Shown piece by piece: positions 11,889 through 22,320 of a DNA stretch of 64,000 nt. The position numbers were made by a program, and so were the translations under genes. The stretch is from NCBI GenBank assembly GCA_014529385.2, contig CM043944.1, positions 167,969,740 to 168,033,739 of the forward strand, in the 5' to 3' direction. The notes beneath the pieces were generated by a model. That model ran no database searches. It was not told the origin of the DNA and saw only the letters and a program-made list of their open reading frames with translations. Source of the DNA: Adiantum capillus-veneris (lineage: Eukaryota > Streptophyta > Polypodiopsida > Polypodiales > Pteridaceae). Position 1 is the first letter of the stretch. Each line of letters opens with the position of its first letter.

Positions 11889-12647
11889 ATAAAGATGCGA
11901 TGAATATATTCCTCAGTAAGTGGGATGCGATTCACAACTTGCGACGCACTCCGGATGCAGTCAAGGCACTGCAAACAAGTTTTACATTAGAAGGCAAGGC
12001 CTATAAATGGTGGATGTCTCTCGAGGAGAAGGGCATCGTACCATAGACTTGGGCAGCCTTTGAGGTTGTATTTACAAAATAATTTATACCCACAAATGAA
12101 GCGAACAAAAATTGGTATGCTTGGGGTAAGTGTTCCATATGACAACATAAAACACTTTTGGAATATATCTCGCACTACCAGGATGTCATTCTCAAGCTGA
12201 GGGGCTAGATACCTTTGAGCGGGTGCGTGGGTTTATCCGCGGTCTGAGACCAGAGCTTAAGAAGCATGAGAAGAATCAGGATCCCAAGACACTTCAAGAG
12301 GCAATAATGCAAGCTCATATTCACGACGATCCCAATGAGAGACCATTGCATAATAATCATTCACCTACCACTACACATGCAAATGCACGCACACAACATG
12401 GGCACAATAAAAGAAAGTTTTTAGTAGCTGCATCGGACGCCTTAAAAAGATCAAAGGGGTCTAGGGTTCCTCTCTCCACTGAAGAGTTTGAGAAGGCTTA
12501 AAAAGAAAAAATATGTTTTACACGTTTAGAGAGTGGGCATGGAAAAAAGGATTGTCCGAGGGGAAATCTGTTACCCAAGGAAACGAGCGGGTAGTGCACA
12601 TGGTACCATTACAAGGTAGCGATGATGACAGGCCATGATGCTGAAGT

Positions 12648-13130
12648 ATGGGACACTCAAGTGAGAGATGTGCCATTAGAAATGCAAAGGTATCACACAT
12701 GCTTGACTTCCAGGTTATGAATATGGAGCTGGCAGATGTGGTATTGGGTAGAGAGTGGTTACATAGTCTAGGATCAGAATTTAAGATTAGCTATGAGCAC
12801 AACAACTTAATGTTCAAATCCAATGGCGTGCACATGCTGCTATTGGGAGAGAAGGATGTGCCTTCTTCACCACTCATTTGTACGGCAAAGCTTATGAAGC
12901 TCACTTCTAATAATAAAATAGAAGAAGTTTTATTGTGTTACTCCATGTGTCATTTTCTTTCTAATGTTTTATTTGACAATTCCTCAACGCCACATGCTTC
13001 TCTCTCTTCTATTCCATCTATAGCTACTTCTCTCTCTCCTGAACAAGCAAATGTTCCTGACAATTTAAAGAAATTATTAGCAAAATATAAAGATGTTTTT
13101 TCACATGATTTACCACTAGGGTCACTATTT
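12648..13130 (+). pseudogene. Protease region of element A
   Basis: MNMELADVVLGREWLHSLG is the C-terminal half of a Ty3 retropepsin (hydrophobic-hydrophobic-LG-x-x-WL). It is followed by a linker, KKLLAKYKDVFSHDLPLG, which normally leads into RT. The active-site Asp-Ser-Gly half is not found in frame upstream. Sequence jumps at about 13122-13132 straight to the end of RT, so the fragment cannot process a polyprotein. Confidence 0.7.
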
Positions 13131-13700
13131 AGGGTATGTTATTTCATCACACAGGTTACACATGGATCAATCCAAAGTGGATGACTTTCGGAGGTGGCCC
13201 TCTCCTAGAAATCTGGAAGAGCTTCAGATTTTCTTGCGATTTGCCAGTTTTGACTGCATGTTCGTTAAAAACTACGCTCATATTGCAGTTTTGATGACAG
13301 ACCAACTGAAGGCCAAGGGAAAAACTTTTCAGTGGAGTCCATCTCAATAGCAAAATTTTGATGCTCTCAAGGACGCACTAGCTACAGCTCCTACTTTAGC
13401 TATGGTGGATCTTTTGAAGCCATTTTTTTAAAGAAATGGATGCCAGTAATCGTGCTATTGGAGCAATCCTTCTATAGGAGAAACGGCCAATTGGGTTTGA
13501 AAGCAAGAAGCTTGACCATCCCAGCATAATTATTATGCTTATGAGAGAGAACTCTATGCAATAGTGTCAGTCTTGAAGACTTGGCAACATTATTTGTATG
13601 GGCACAGTTTGAGATTGTGTTTGACCATGAAAGCATAAAATGGTTTACACAACAATCTGACTTGAAGGGTCAAAAGGGCCACGTGGGCTGAGATTCTTTA
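13131..13700 (+). pseudogene. RT end and RNase H remnant of element A
   Basis: The very end of the RT region (GYVISS, then HMDQSKVDDFRRWPSPRN) is present. It is followed by a decayed RNase H with YERELYAIVSVLKTWQHYLY around 13540-13600. The palm with the Y-x-DD catalytic motif is missing. Stops occur at 13348-13350, near 13430 and near 13475. Confidence 0.75.
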
Positions 13701-13705
13701 GGAGT

Positions 13706-15304
13706 ATGATGCTAAGCTTCTTTCGAATGCTTGAGATCAACTCCCTTCTTTTCAGTGAGATACGAAGCAAGTTTTTGGAATCTCTTAACGGAAAACGTGA
13801 GCATGACAAGGCATACTTCAAAGTGTGGAGCCATGTACAAATGAGGGATCCTTCTCACTCCAATGTTGGTAGTGCATCTTTAACCTCCACACTCAGTACT
13901 CCTCTATCGAGTGATGAGCTGCAGAGATGGGAGAAACTTTCCATCGATGATGGGTACCTACTCCACAAGGGGAGAGTATGTGCACCAACGGACACAGACA
14001 TTCGACACCAAGTTTTCTATGAATATCACGACAGTCCAGATGCAAGGCACCCAGGTATTAAGAAAACGTATACTCTCATACGATGATAATTTTACTAGCA
14101 AGGTTTATATGGTTATGTCCAAGACTATGTCTTGCATTACCAGAAATGTCAAGTCAATAAAGCAAAGCGCCTGAAGGTAGGAGGACTCTTACATCCTTTG
14201 GCGATTCCCAATGGAAAATGGGAAAGTATCTCCATGGATTTCATTGTGGGTTTACCAGCCATTGTACGAGGTCATGACTCGGGATGGGTGGTCGTACATC
14301 GCTAGACTAAACTATGTAATTTTATTCACGCTAAGTCAACCATTAAGACTTTAGAGCTAGCTAAGTTATTTGTGGACAATCTGTACCGTTTGTATGGATT
14401 GCCAAGTAACATAGTGAGTGATCGTGATCCCAAGTTTAACAGTCACTTTTGGAGGGCTGTATTTAAACAATTGGGTACACAACTTAACTTAAGTACTGCA
14501 GATCGTCTTGAATTAGATGGTCAGACTGAAAGAGTTAATCAAGTGCTAGAGGATATTCTACGAGCATACGTTAGCAAGAAGCAAGCAGATTAGGGAGATT
14601 ATCTTCGTATTCTCGAGTTTGCTTACAATAGTGTTAAGCATGTTTCGACTGGATTTAGTCCTTTCATGCTCATGTCTGGTTTTCAACCAAGGTCACCAGT
14701 TAACGGTGGGGTTGGCAATTGAAAAGATCCAATTGGTCAAGGATTTTCTCCAAGACAACATGGAAATGCTGAAATTGGCTCATCAAAATGTCCAACAAGC
14801 ACATAATTGATATAAGAAGTATGTTGATGAGAAACGTCGACAAGTTATCTAACGAAAGGGAAAGAGGTCTTTTTGCGTGTACCAGAGAATTCAAAAAGTC
14901 TGAAGGTTGGGCCAACACCTAAATTATCTTTGAGATATTGTGGGCCTTTCAAGATACTCAAGCGAGTTGATGATCATCCATACAAACTCTCATTACCTAC
15001 GCACTCTCATATCCATCCGGTGTTTCATGTAAGTCGTTTAAGAAAACGCTTGCATGGGGATGACAATGTCATTGACCAACAAATTTTGGTTGATTTCATT
15101 GAACCTATAATCCAATTGCATGAACCTGAATGCATCTTAGACTACCATGATTTGTGGACTCTCCATCATGTGCGTCGACAAGCTTTAGTCAAGTGGAAGG
15201 ATCGACCTAAGGAAGGTGCCACTTGGGAAAACATTTGTGTTCTGAAGAAGAAGTTTCTCACTTTTGTTTTTGAGGAAGAAGACATGTCTCCAAGGGGGCA
15301 TTAA
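13706..15304 (+). pseudogene. Integrase and chromodomain of element A
   Basis: The zinc-binding region has HPGIKKTYTL near 14050. The core has WESISMDFIVGLP (first Asp, about 14220), NIVSDRDPKFNSHFW (second Asp, about 14408) and DGQTERVNQVLED (Glu, about 14520), so the catalytic triad is present. The C-terminal part has YCGPFKILKRVDDHPYKLSL and HPVFHVSRLRKRL. A chromodomain-like tail, RRQALVKWKDRPKEGATWEN, follows at about 15170-15235 and should bind histone marks to guide insertion. Frameshifts or stops lie near 14090, 14305 and 14590. Confidence 0.85.
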
Positions 15305-15467
15305 TGTAAGGCCAAGGGCAACCCAGGTGGTCATGCACCTAGGCCATGGTCCTCGACAGCTTGGATTGAGAACTAGGGATCCAAATGGACAAGGACTATG
15401 AGTCTTATGGTCTATATATAGGGTGGCATGGAGGAGGATCTCCCAAGCAATCTCCTAGGTTCTTAAA
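15305..15467 (+). repeat. 3' LTR of element A
   Basis: 163 bp, preceded by a purine run (aaggggg) and followed by gttct, matching the left flank. Confidence 0.88.
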
Positions 15468-16920
15468 GTTCTATCTCCCATGTTTAAAAAAAAAGAAGAA
15501 GGATGGCATCAAATCTCCAACATCTCATGCAAATGGTTTAAATCCCAATCGTGGGCAGTGCGGTGGCTAAAAGAAGCCCCTCTAGATTTGCCCAAAAGCC
15601 TCTTCCTTATAGTGATATCCTCAAGTTTCAAACCTTGAAAACCTCATGGTTATCGTGGGGATTGGGAATGGACCAATGGAGGAGGGCAACAAAAAAGAGG
15701 GAATGGAAGAAGAGGAGTTTGTACCCCTCTCTCAGTAATGGAAGAGTTCATACTCCAACCATGGAATGTGAAGGGGTTCAAAACCTAGAAGAAGAGCTCC
15801 TTGTTCGGGGGGAAAGTCAAAAAAGTAAAGGGTAAAAACCTTTGGGCGAGCGATCCAAGAGCATCACCTTGATGCGACAAGCAAAAGATGGCAAGCTATA
15901 GGGAAGAAGATAGTTTTCTATGGGGAAGGTGCTGATGGGTACAACGGCATCCTCTCTGTTGTGGATAGGGATCTAGAGCCGAAGTGGTGTTCAATCATCC
16001 CTCTAGAAGAGTTCTAGGAGTTAAGATAAAATGGGCAGATCGGCATGTCACCATCATCAACATTTATGGACCTTGCTCGATGAAGGAAAAAGCTAAGCTA
16101 TGGGAGCACTTAAAAGACATCCTTGTTGAAGGGAAATGGATTCTAATAGGAGACTTTAATATGGTGAAGATGAGAAAGGAAGAAACCGCTACATTGAACA
16201 TGTTGGCTAGATCTGAAAGATCCAAATGGTTGAGCCTTTGTGAGACATGGGTTCTAGTGGGCATGTGGGAGGTGGGCACCTAGAGTAGCACGCTTGGGTT
16301 CATGTACACCACCTTGCAATATGCCAGCACATCATCTTGATTGGACCATTGCTACTGCTCTCATCAAGCCGACTAGCTGCCCTCACTACTTGAAATGAAG
16401 GTGGTAACCTCAGATCACCTATCATTAAGTATGAGATTTCAAAATACCAAAGGAGAAGGTCATTGCCCCTGAGGTCCAAGAAGTTATTTACGACAGGGAC
16501 TCGCCTGTTCAAAGACCCGATTCGGCAAGCCCTGGGGCGTGGGATATCTTTGCCAAGAATATACTAAAAGTGATAAAAAATGCAACCCCTACAAGGAATA
16601 AATACTTGGAGGAGCACATGAATCAGCTCCCGGACGAAGTAGAGATATTAACCTCCAAAAAACAAAATGGATCTGCCTCAGCAAATGAGCATGAAAGATG
16701 GCTTGAAGCTAAAGGGGACTTAATTGATCACCAACTACAGGAGGTGAGGAAGGCCAAAATTTTATCCAGAGAAACCTACCTCTAGCCTGGGGAGGCCAAT
16801 CATGCACACTTCTATAGGGCCCTTAAAGTCGCCTTGTCCATTTGCTCACCAATGGGGACTGAAACGGACCCGGATGAAATGGCTCTATTGATGCTCGACC
16901 ACATGCAAAAGATCATCTAT
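15468..16920 (+). pseudogene. LINE fragment, 3' part: ORF2 endonuclease and linker
   Basis: At 15984-16283 the frame reads RRVLGVKIKWADRHVTIINIYGP then GKWILIGDFNMV. This is the APE-type endonuclease of plant LINEs with the GDFN motif, which nicks target DNA. Downstream, WLEAKGDLIDHQLQEVRKAK and then ANHAHFYRAL match the linker before the LINE RT. The RT itself is absent: the LINE stops around 16920, where Copia sequence starts. It is broken by several stops and is continuous with 8650-9280 once element A is removed. Confidence 0.75.
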
Positions 16921-16956
16921 TATGGGTGAAGCTACTACTAAAGCCTTATGGGACAA
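16921..16956 (+). pseudogene. Copia gag fragment, left of element B
   Basis: The frame reads MGEATTKALWD and continues, after removing element B and one gacaa copy, into KVCNRHETKSTSNKVYLMKK at 34277 onward. That is the gag (UBN2-type) segment of a Ty1/Copia element. Its upstream junction with the LINE near 16920 is abrupt. Confidence 0.8.
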
Positions 16957-17571
16957 TGTTAACCCTCACGGCTCACGGACACCCTATCACCTACGACGGA
17001 CGTTGTAACCGACGACGGACATTGTATTATTTATTTGGTAGAGTCAGGTATCGGGCTTGTCGGTCCAATAGGAAAAGGGTAAGAGTGATCGCCGATGAGA
17101 GGCGCACTCTAACTGGAACATTCAAGGGATTAGTTGGCTAAGCATGGGCGCCCAAGTGTGAATGGGGTGAGCTCATATAAAAGTCAACTAAACCTAAAAT
17201 TCACTCATTCTCTCATTTGTGCAATAGAAGAGTGCTCTTGCTCCATCTCCATCTCCATCTTCTTCTTCTTCTTCACCTCCTTGTGTGTGTGTGTGTGTGT
17301 GTATGTGAGAGAGAGAGATAGAGAGTGTGTGAGGGCGATCGAGCATTACGAAGGCACGGCGACGGCGAAGCGGTTGAGCGCGGCGAAGCGGCGGCTCCTT
17401 CTTCTTCGTGGCGAGGAATCCTCCATGAAGCGAGCGTAGAGCGGTGAGTGACACACCATCGCCTTCTTTGAGCTTACTAGTTTAAGCTTGTTGTGTGCTT
17501 GGAGCCATTTGTGGCTCGCACACGGTGTATCGGTAAGTTTCTTGCATTGACACGTGCGACATACGTGCACA
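16957..17571 (+). repeat. 5' LTR of element B
   Basis: 615 bp, ending ...gtgcaca. It has a TATA box (catataaaag, 17173-17182), a short tandem tccatc run and a TG/GA microsatellite (17281-17330). Confidence 0.93.
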
Positions 17572-17575
17572 TTTT

Positions 17576-17593
17576 TGGCGCCGTTGCCGGGGA
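17576..17593 (+). other. Primer binding site of element B
   Basis: TGGCGCCGTTGCCGGGGA, the usual primer site of plant Tat/Athila elements, pairing with a tRNA 3' end (commonly Asp). Confidence 0.88.
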
Positions 17594-18343
17594 ATGCCAA
17601 ACACCAAGCTCGAGTAGCACTCTGTGCTTCTCCGTGGTGCAATTTCAATTATAGGAAAGGTAGGGAAGGAGTGTGTATGTGTTGAGAAGAGGGATTTGGT
17701 GTTATACTGTGTGTTTTTTTGTTAATGGAGTTTTCAAAGGTTCTGTGTTTATTCTCTGTGTATTAAGGTAGTTAGTTTTTTTTGTTAATGGAGATTTCAA
17801 AGGTTCTCTGTTTATTCTCTGTGTATTAAAGTAGTTAGTTTTCTGTGTACAGTAAGTAGGAAGTAGATTAGTGAGAGTTAATAGAGTATGTTAGTGTGTA
17901 AGAGTAGATGTATTAGTAAGAAGTAGGTAGATAGAGTGTGTGTGTGCTCTCGCACAGGCCGCAACGACCTTGTCTTTTATTAAAAATAAAAAAAAATAAA
18001 GGTAGGACCAGGATCGGGAATATCTCCCAGACCCAAGCCCAAGCTCACGCTCAGGCCTAGGCCTCAGTCGCCTTTTAAAAAAACGAATTTTAGCTTCACA
18101 CGTAGCTAAAAATCGATTTTTTGAGGACCAACGGAACGTCAGATGTCCGAAAATTGTGTTGTAAAGCACACAACGACCCTCTAAGTGATACGCTCACTTT
18201 GAGCTATCACAACACTTTATCAAAAAAATCAAACATTAAAAAACATTAAAAACGTAAAAAACACGAGTGAAAACGGACGCTTACAAAGGTAAGCGGTTAA
18301 CCTTCGAGGTTATTCATCGACGCTTGTAGGGTGCCAAAGGAAC
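17594..18343 (+). other. Leader of element B
   Basis: Untranslated leader with direct repeats: ttttttgttaatggag...tcaaaggttctctgtttattctctgtgtatta occurs twice (17705-17830). No coding function is apparent. Confidence 0.6.
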
Positions 18344-19066
18344 ATGCATCTGCGCTCTGGTCGTGTGCTAGACACGGAGCAACTAGAGAGAATTTTGACT
18401 TACGCGAGTTCTCAATATCCACCTACTTTAGGTTCTGGGCCCTCGGCGGGGACCCAAGGTAGTACAAACCAAGACCCGAACATAGCGGCTAGTGACTCTT
18501 CCTCTGACTACGACGTCATGGAGGGTTTCCCAATGCCTGATCCCGATAGCTCGAGCCAAGACATGCATGCCATGGGTCCTCGGTCCGGGCCGAGCGTGCT
18601 TAGCCGCCTGAAGAAAACCTTTAGTAGAGCCACTCGCTTCGAACATGGAGCTAATGATGTAACTGAGGGGGGTGGGGAAGTAAATTCTCCATTCGTGACA
18701 AACGTAGACCCTATACCGTTAGAGAATGTGTACGTGAATACTTCATTCACTGCACCTCCTGACTCTTCAGAGTTATTTCCCTCCGAGGTCATATTACCCG
18801 ATGGTAGAAGCCTTGCCGAAGTGCAAGAGGTTGAGCGATATATCCTTGCAGCGAGGGAAAAGAAAGTCGAGAGCTTACGCAAGGCGGAGCAACGAAGAGA
18901 GTTAAAAGCGAAAGCTTTCATGTCAATATCCTTGCTAAGAGAGCAATCAAGTGCTCCTGATTTAGCAACCGCTAAGGGCCAACCCCTAGAAAGCAACATT
19001 GCATATAGCTCAAAGGACACCCCTAGCACCTCAATCCTAGATGGAGTGTTCTTAAATGAGAACTAG
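18344..19066 (+). CDS. gag-like N-terminal protein of element B, 240 aa
   Basis: Starts MHLRSGRVLDTEQLERILTY. The L-R-S-G motif is common near the start of plant Tat/Athila-type gag proteins. Acidic and serine-rich stretches follow, then a charged helix around residues 165-200 (LPDGRSLAEVQEVERYILAA and then a Lys/Arg/Glu-rich segment) that may form a coiled coil. The frame is open for 240 codons to a TAG at 19064-19066. A second short frame (19129-19377) continues the protein beyond the stop. The rest of gag lies beyond element C, at 29099 onward. The assignment rests on position and the short motif. Confidence 0.6.
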   Translation: MHLRSGRVLDTEQLERILTYASSQYPPTLGSGPSAGTQGSTNQDPNIAASDSSSDYDVMEGFPMPDPDSSSQDMHAMGPRSGPSVLSRLKKTFSRATRFEHGANDVTEGGGEVNSPFVTNVDPIPLENVYVNTSFTAPPDSSELFPSEVILPDGRSLAEVQEVERYILAAREKKVESLRKAEQRRELKAKAFMSISLLREQSSAPDLATAKGQPLESNIAYSSKDTPSTSILDGVFLNEN

Positions 19067-19410
19067 GAGTACGAATTACAAATAGAGACTCTGACCGACC
19101 TATACACAGGTCACACCTATCACGTGGGTTGGTTAATGTCCTACAATCCACAATGGGTGCTACTAGTGTAGAAGATCAACAACAAAGAGTTTGTGAGGTC
19201 ATCCATAGGGTCATTGAGTTAGAGAGACAGAACAAGGGGATCAACATTCCTTCAACGGGTCTCATGAGATGCTTGGATACAGGGAAGGCTAAACAACCGA
19301 CCCTATTGCAAATAGAGACTCCCTCGGTAAGTCCCATCGATCCCCCATATGTTGTTTCGCCAGGGGTCTCGGTGTAATCTGAGCCCACAAGTGATAGCTT
19401 CACCTTTCCA

Positions 19411-20929
19411 TGTTCAAAGATAAAGGTGTGAAAGAAGTGAAAGGAGAAGAAGAAGAGAGTTTCTCTCCCAAGCCCTATTGTTGCCCTTAGGCAATAAGGA
19501 TATTGCAGGGAGAGAAGTACCTGTAGCAAGGAGATTCTAGAGTTTGTGGAAGAGAATGAGAACCTTAACAGAGAGAGATGCTTGTGGAAGATGAAGATAT
19601 GGTTACTAACCTTGTGCACATAATTGTTTCCCGCAAGAAGGTTGTACCCATTACATTGACAAGGTTGCTGCTTGAATACCTTCCAATGAAACAATTAGGA
19701 CACAACAAGAGAGATCAAAGGAGTAGTAAAGATAGAATTAAGGATAGATCTAAGTGTGGTGGTGGTATTAAAGATAGATAATGAGGGATAGAGATAGAGT
19801 TAGAGACAAGTATTGGACTAGATATGCAAATGAAAGGAAAACTAGCAACATATATCTTACATGAGAGCAATCGCCACCACCTTAATGGAGAGAGAAGATG
19901 AGGCAAGACTTTAACCTTTCTTCAAGAGAAAGTGTGGCACTAAGATGAGTGTGTCACAATGGAATTGAGCTATTCTCACTCACTCATAACTTGCCTCAAT
20001 GAAGAGAAGGTTGCCCTTTTTATAGGTGAGGGAGCCATGTTTTACATAATCACTTGATTAGGCTAAAAAGTTAGCCCAAATCAAATGTTCTTTGGATATT
20101 TCTTAAAATCGGCAATATTAGAACTCAAAATATCATGAAATTCAGCATTTTTGGTCGTTGAGGCTCCATGTGGGTGCATGATGTATGTGGGCTCCACCTA
20201 GGCATCTTCTGTGTGGCTCCAGCAGGGGGTCCCAACTTGTGTGTCTTGTCCTTCAAGGCATCTTTGAGGTGTCACATTCATATGCTTATGTCTTTTACCC
20301 TCCAAATATCTTATTTTATGGAAAAAGATCAAGATTACCTCTTTTCACTTGATTCACATGTTTACAATCTCTTCTTGCAGTGTAGTTGTGAGAGGGATTT
20401 TCACTCTTTTCCCTGTAACTTTTGACGTGTAACTCGGATTGACATGCTTCAAAAGGCAAAATTGGCCTACTAAAAGAGCTTGACTTGGTTTTGGCCTTTT
20501 CTCCACGCCCTCAGGTTGGGATTTTCAAATTGGGATGGTCCAAGAAGCTTTGGATCTTCCTTTTCATAAAGTCTTCTAGTAGGCCCTTCCCTCTTGTATG
20601 TATCCAAGAAGGTATGCATTATTGAAGGGTTATATTATTAAATAAATGTGAAAAGAAGAAAATAATTTATATATAGTAGAGTATAGCTGAGATATTAGAA
20701 GAAATATACAAATGCTTTTCCCCCAAACAAAAAGAGGCACAATCATTGATACTTCTCTTGCAGTACTTTCTAATAGTAATGTACATTTATATTACTTCAA
20801 AGGTAATACTAAGGTATGGTAGAAAGATTTTATTTATGCATATGAGTTATTATATGAAGTATACTTATGCGTCAAAAGTCACAAGATAAATCGTTTAATG
20901 CCCGTTCCCACTATATACGTGCCACAACA
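19411..20929 (-). repeat. 3' LTR of element C
   Basis: 1,519 bp. It has a TATA box on the minus strand (TATAAAA, about 20018-20024). The adjoining minus-strand purine tract (AGAGGGGGTGG, within 20930-20949) is the plus-strand primer. Confidence 0.93.
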
Positions 20930-20949
20930 CGACATCCACCCCCTCTAAA
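20930..20949 (-). other. Polypurine tract of element C
   Basis: Minus-strand TTTAGAGGGGGTGGATGTCG, directly before the 3' LTR. Confidence 0.7.
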
Positions 20950-20992
20950 CCTGCACATCCTCCGGTATGTGCCACATTGTCTCTTTGTAAGA

Positions 20993-22320
20993 TCAGACCT
21001 CTTGTATATCTTCCTTGCTTTCTTCTTCACTGGATGATTCCAGAGCTTCATGTTCACTTTGATCTTCACCTGTGTTTTTCTCTTCTTCCTCATCAACATC
21101 TTCTAGATCATTGTCTCCTCTTCTCTTAAACATTTTGATCCTTTTTCCCGCAATGGGAATCTTTAGTTCTATACCATCTAGTTCAGACAAGCTGTAAGTA
21201 GCATTTTCATGCACATGCTTTACAACATACGATCCAAACCATCTTTTTGAGAACTTACGCATGACTGTGTGCTGGTTATCAAGGCTACTATCATACACTA
21301 AAACCCAGTCACCTTTGTCAATTGCTTTGCTCCTGATTCGATGTCACTTATCAAAGTAGTCCTTGTTTTTCAACCTTGCATTTTTGAGTCGTTCTTTTGC
21401 AGCTTCAATGTCTCCAGGTCTTCTCTCTAGTTGCCTTATACGCAATGCAAGGAGATCTTCCCTGCTAAGCCCCTCTTGCCAAGGTAGTACATTCCATGTG
21501 GGAATTGTATCTCAATCGGCATCACTGGCTTTTGACCATACATTAGCTCCGCAGGCATGTAGCCAGTTACTGAGCTATGTGTTGTACGATCAGCCCATAA
21601 AGCATATGGTAACAATTTTGGCCACTCACCAACTCTTCCTTCGCAAGCCTTAGCCAAAGCTTTGATGATAGGAGGATGCCCTCTTTCACTCTTTCCATTG
21701 CCTTCAGGGTTGTAAGTTGTGGTAAGAGAAAGCTTGATTCCTAATCTGGTAAAGAACTCCCTTGCCTCCTCAGCATCCAGCTCACCTCTATCTGCAGTGA
21801 TCTTTCCCACACAGCCATAACGACAAATCACCTCATCAAGAAGGAATTTGCACACAGATTCTGTGGTTTTAGCTCTTAATGCTCTTCCTTCAACCTGGTT
21901 AGTTAGGTCCTCTCGTGCAAGAACCAAGTATCTCATATGCCAGAGTCCTAAAGGCTATGTGACTAGATCCACAACCCATTTATAGTGCATGGCTAGTGCA
22001 TATGTAGGGTGCAATCCATCACAATGTCGGACATTTGAATACATTTGACAAATTACACATGACTCTACAAATTGAGATACATCTTTATACATACCCTTCC
22101 ACCAGTATTTTTCTTTCAACTTGGAGAAGGTTGCCCACACACCCCTATGTCTAGTCCATAGACTCTCATGAAACTCTTGCATGAGCTTTACTTGAGTCTC
22201 TTTTTTACATATAACCCATTGTGGTGTAGCACCCTTTTGTTTAGAATGCTTCCACAAGTAACCATCCCTCAAAAAGTACCCATATTCTTTCCTGCGTATC
22301 CTCTTGAATTCTTGTTCAGA
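20993..22320 (-). pseudogene. Integrase of element C
   Basis: Minus strand. The zinc-binding region near 22270-22000 shows the H-H-C-C set (HESLWTRHRG, SCVICQMYSN). The core has KITADRGELDAEEAREFF (second Asp), then NPEGNGKSERGH with the Glu, at about 21815-21700. The D-35-E spacing is kept. The end (21298-20993) has RKFSKRWFGSYVVKHVHENA and IAGKRIKMFKRR and finishes in a Glu/Asp-rich tail. A stop at about 21955-21960 and frameshifts between about 21436 and 21298 interrupt it. The enzyme would join element DNA to the host chromosome. Confidence 0.88.

Larger units (their letters stand above)
10396..12600 (+). pseudogene. gag of element A (interrupted)
   Basis: The start near 10450 (MDSDINMN) is followed by acidic and coiled sequence, then DDLLKDTKPPTFNGKKREHDK, broken at 11101 by a solo LTR, and resumed at 11889 as DAMNIFLSKWDAIHNLRRTP and ALQTSFTLEGKAYKWWMSLE. 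That is the Ty3 retrotransposon gag fold with its WW motif. A zinc-knuckle remnant, SGHGKKDCP, follows near 12531-12560. Gag would form the virus-like particle. It carries stops (10706, near 12045, 12208), a 232-bp internal duplication and the LTR insertion, so it is not functional. Confidence 0.75.

Noticed and set aside
19129-19377. Separate small gene after the 240-codon gag frame of B
   Set aside because: It is better read as continuation of the same gag region after a stop, cut by element C.
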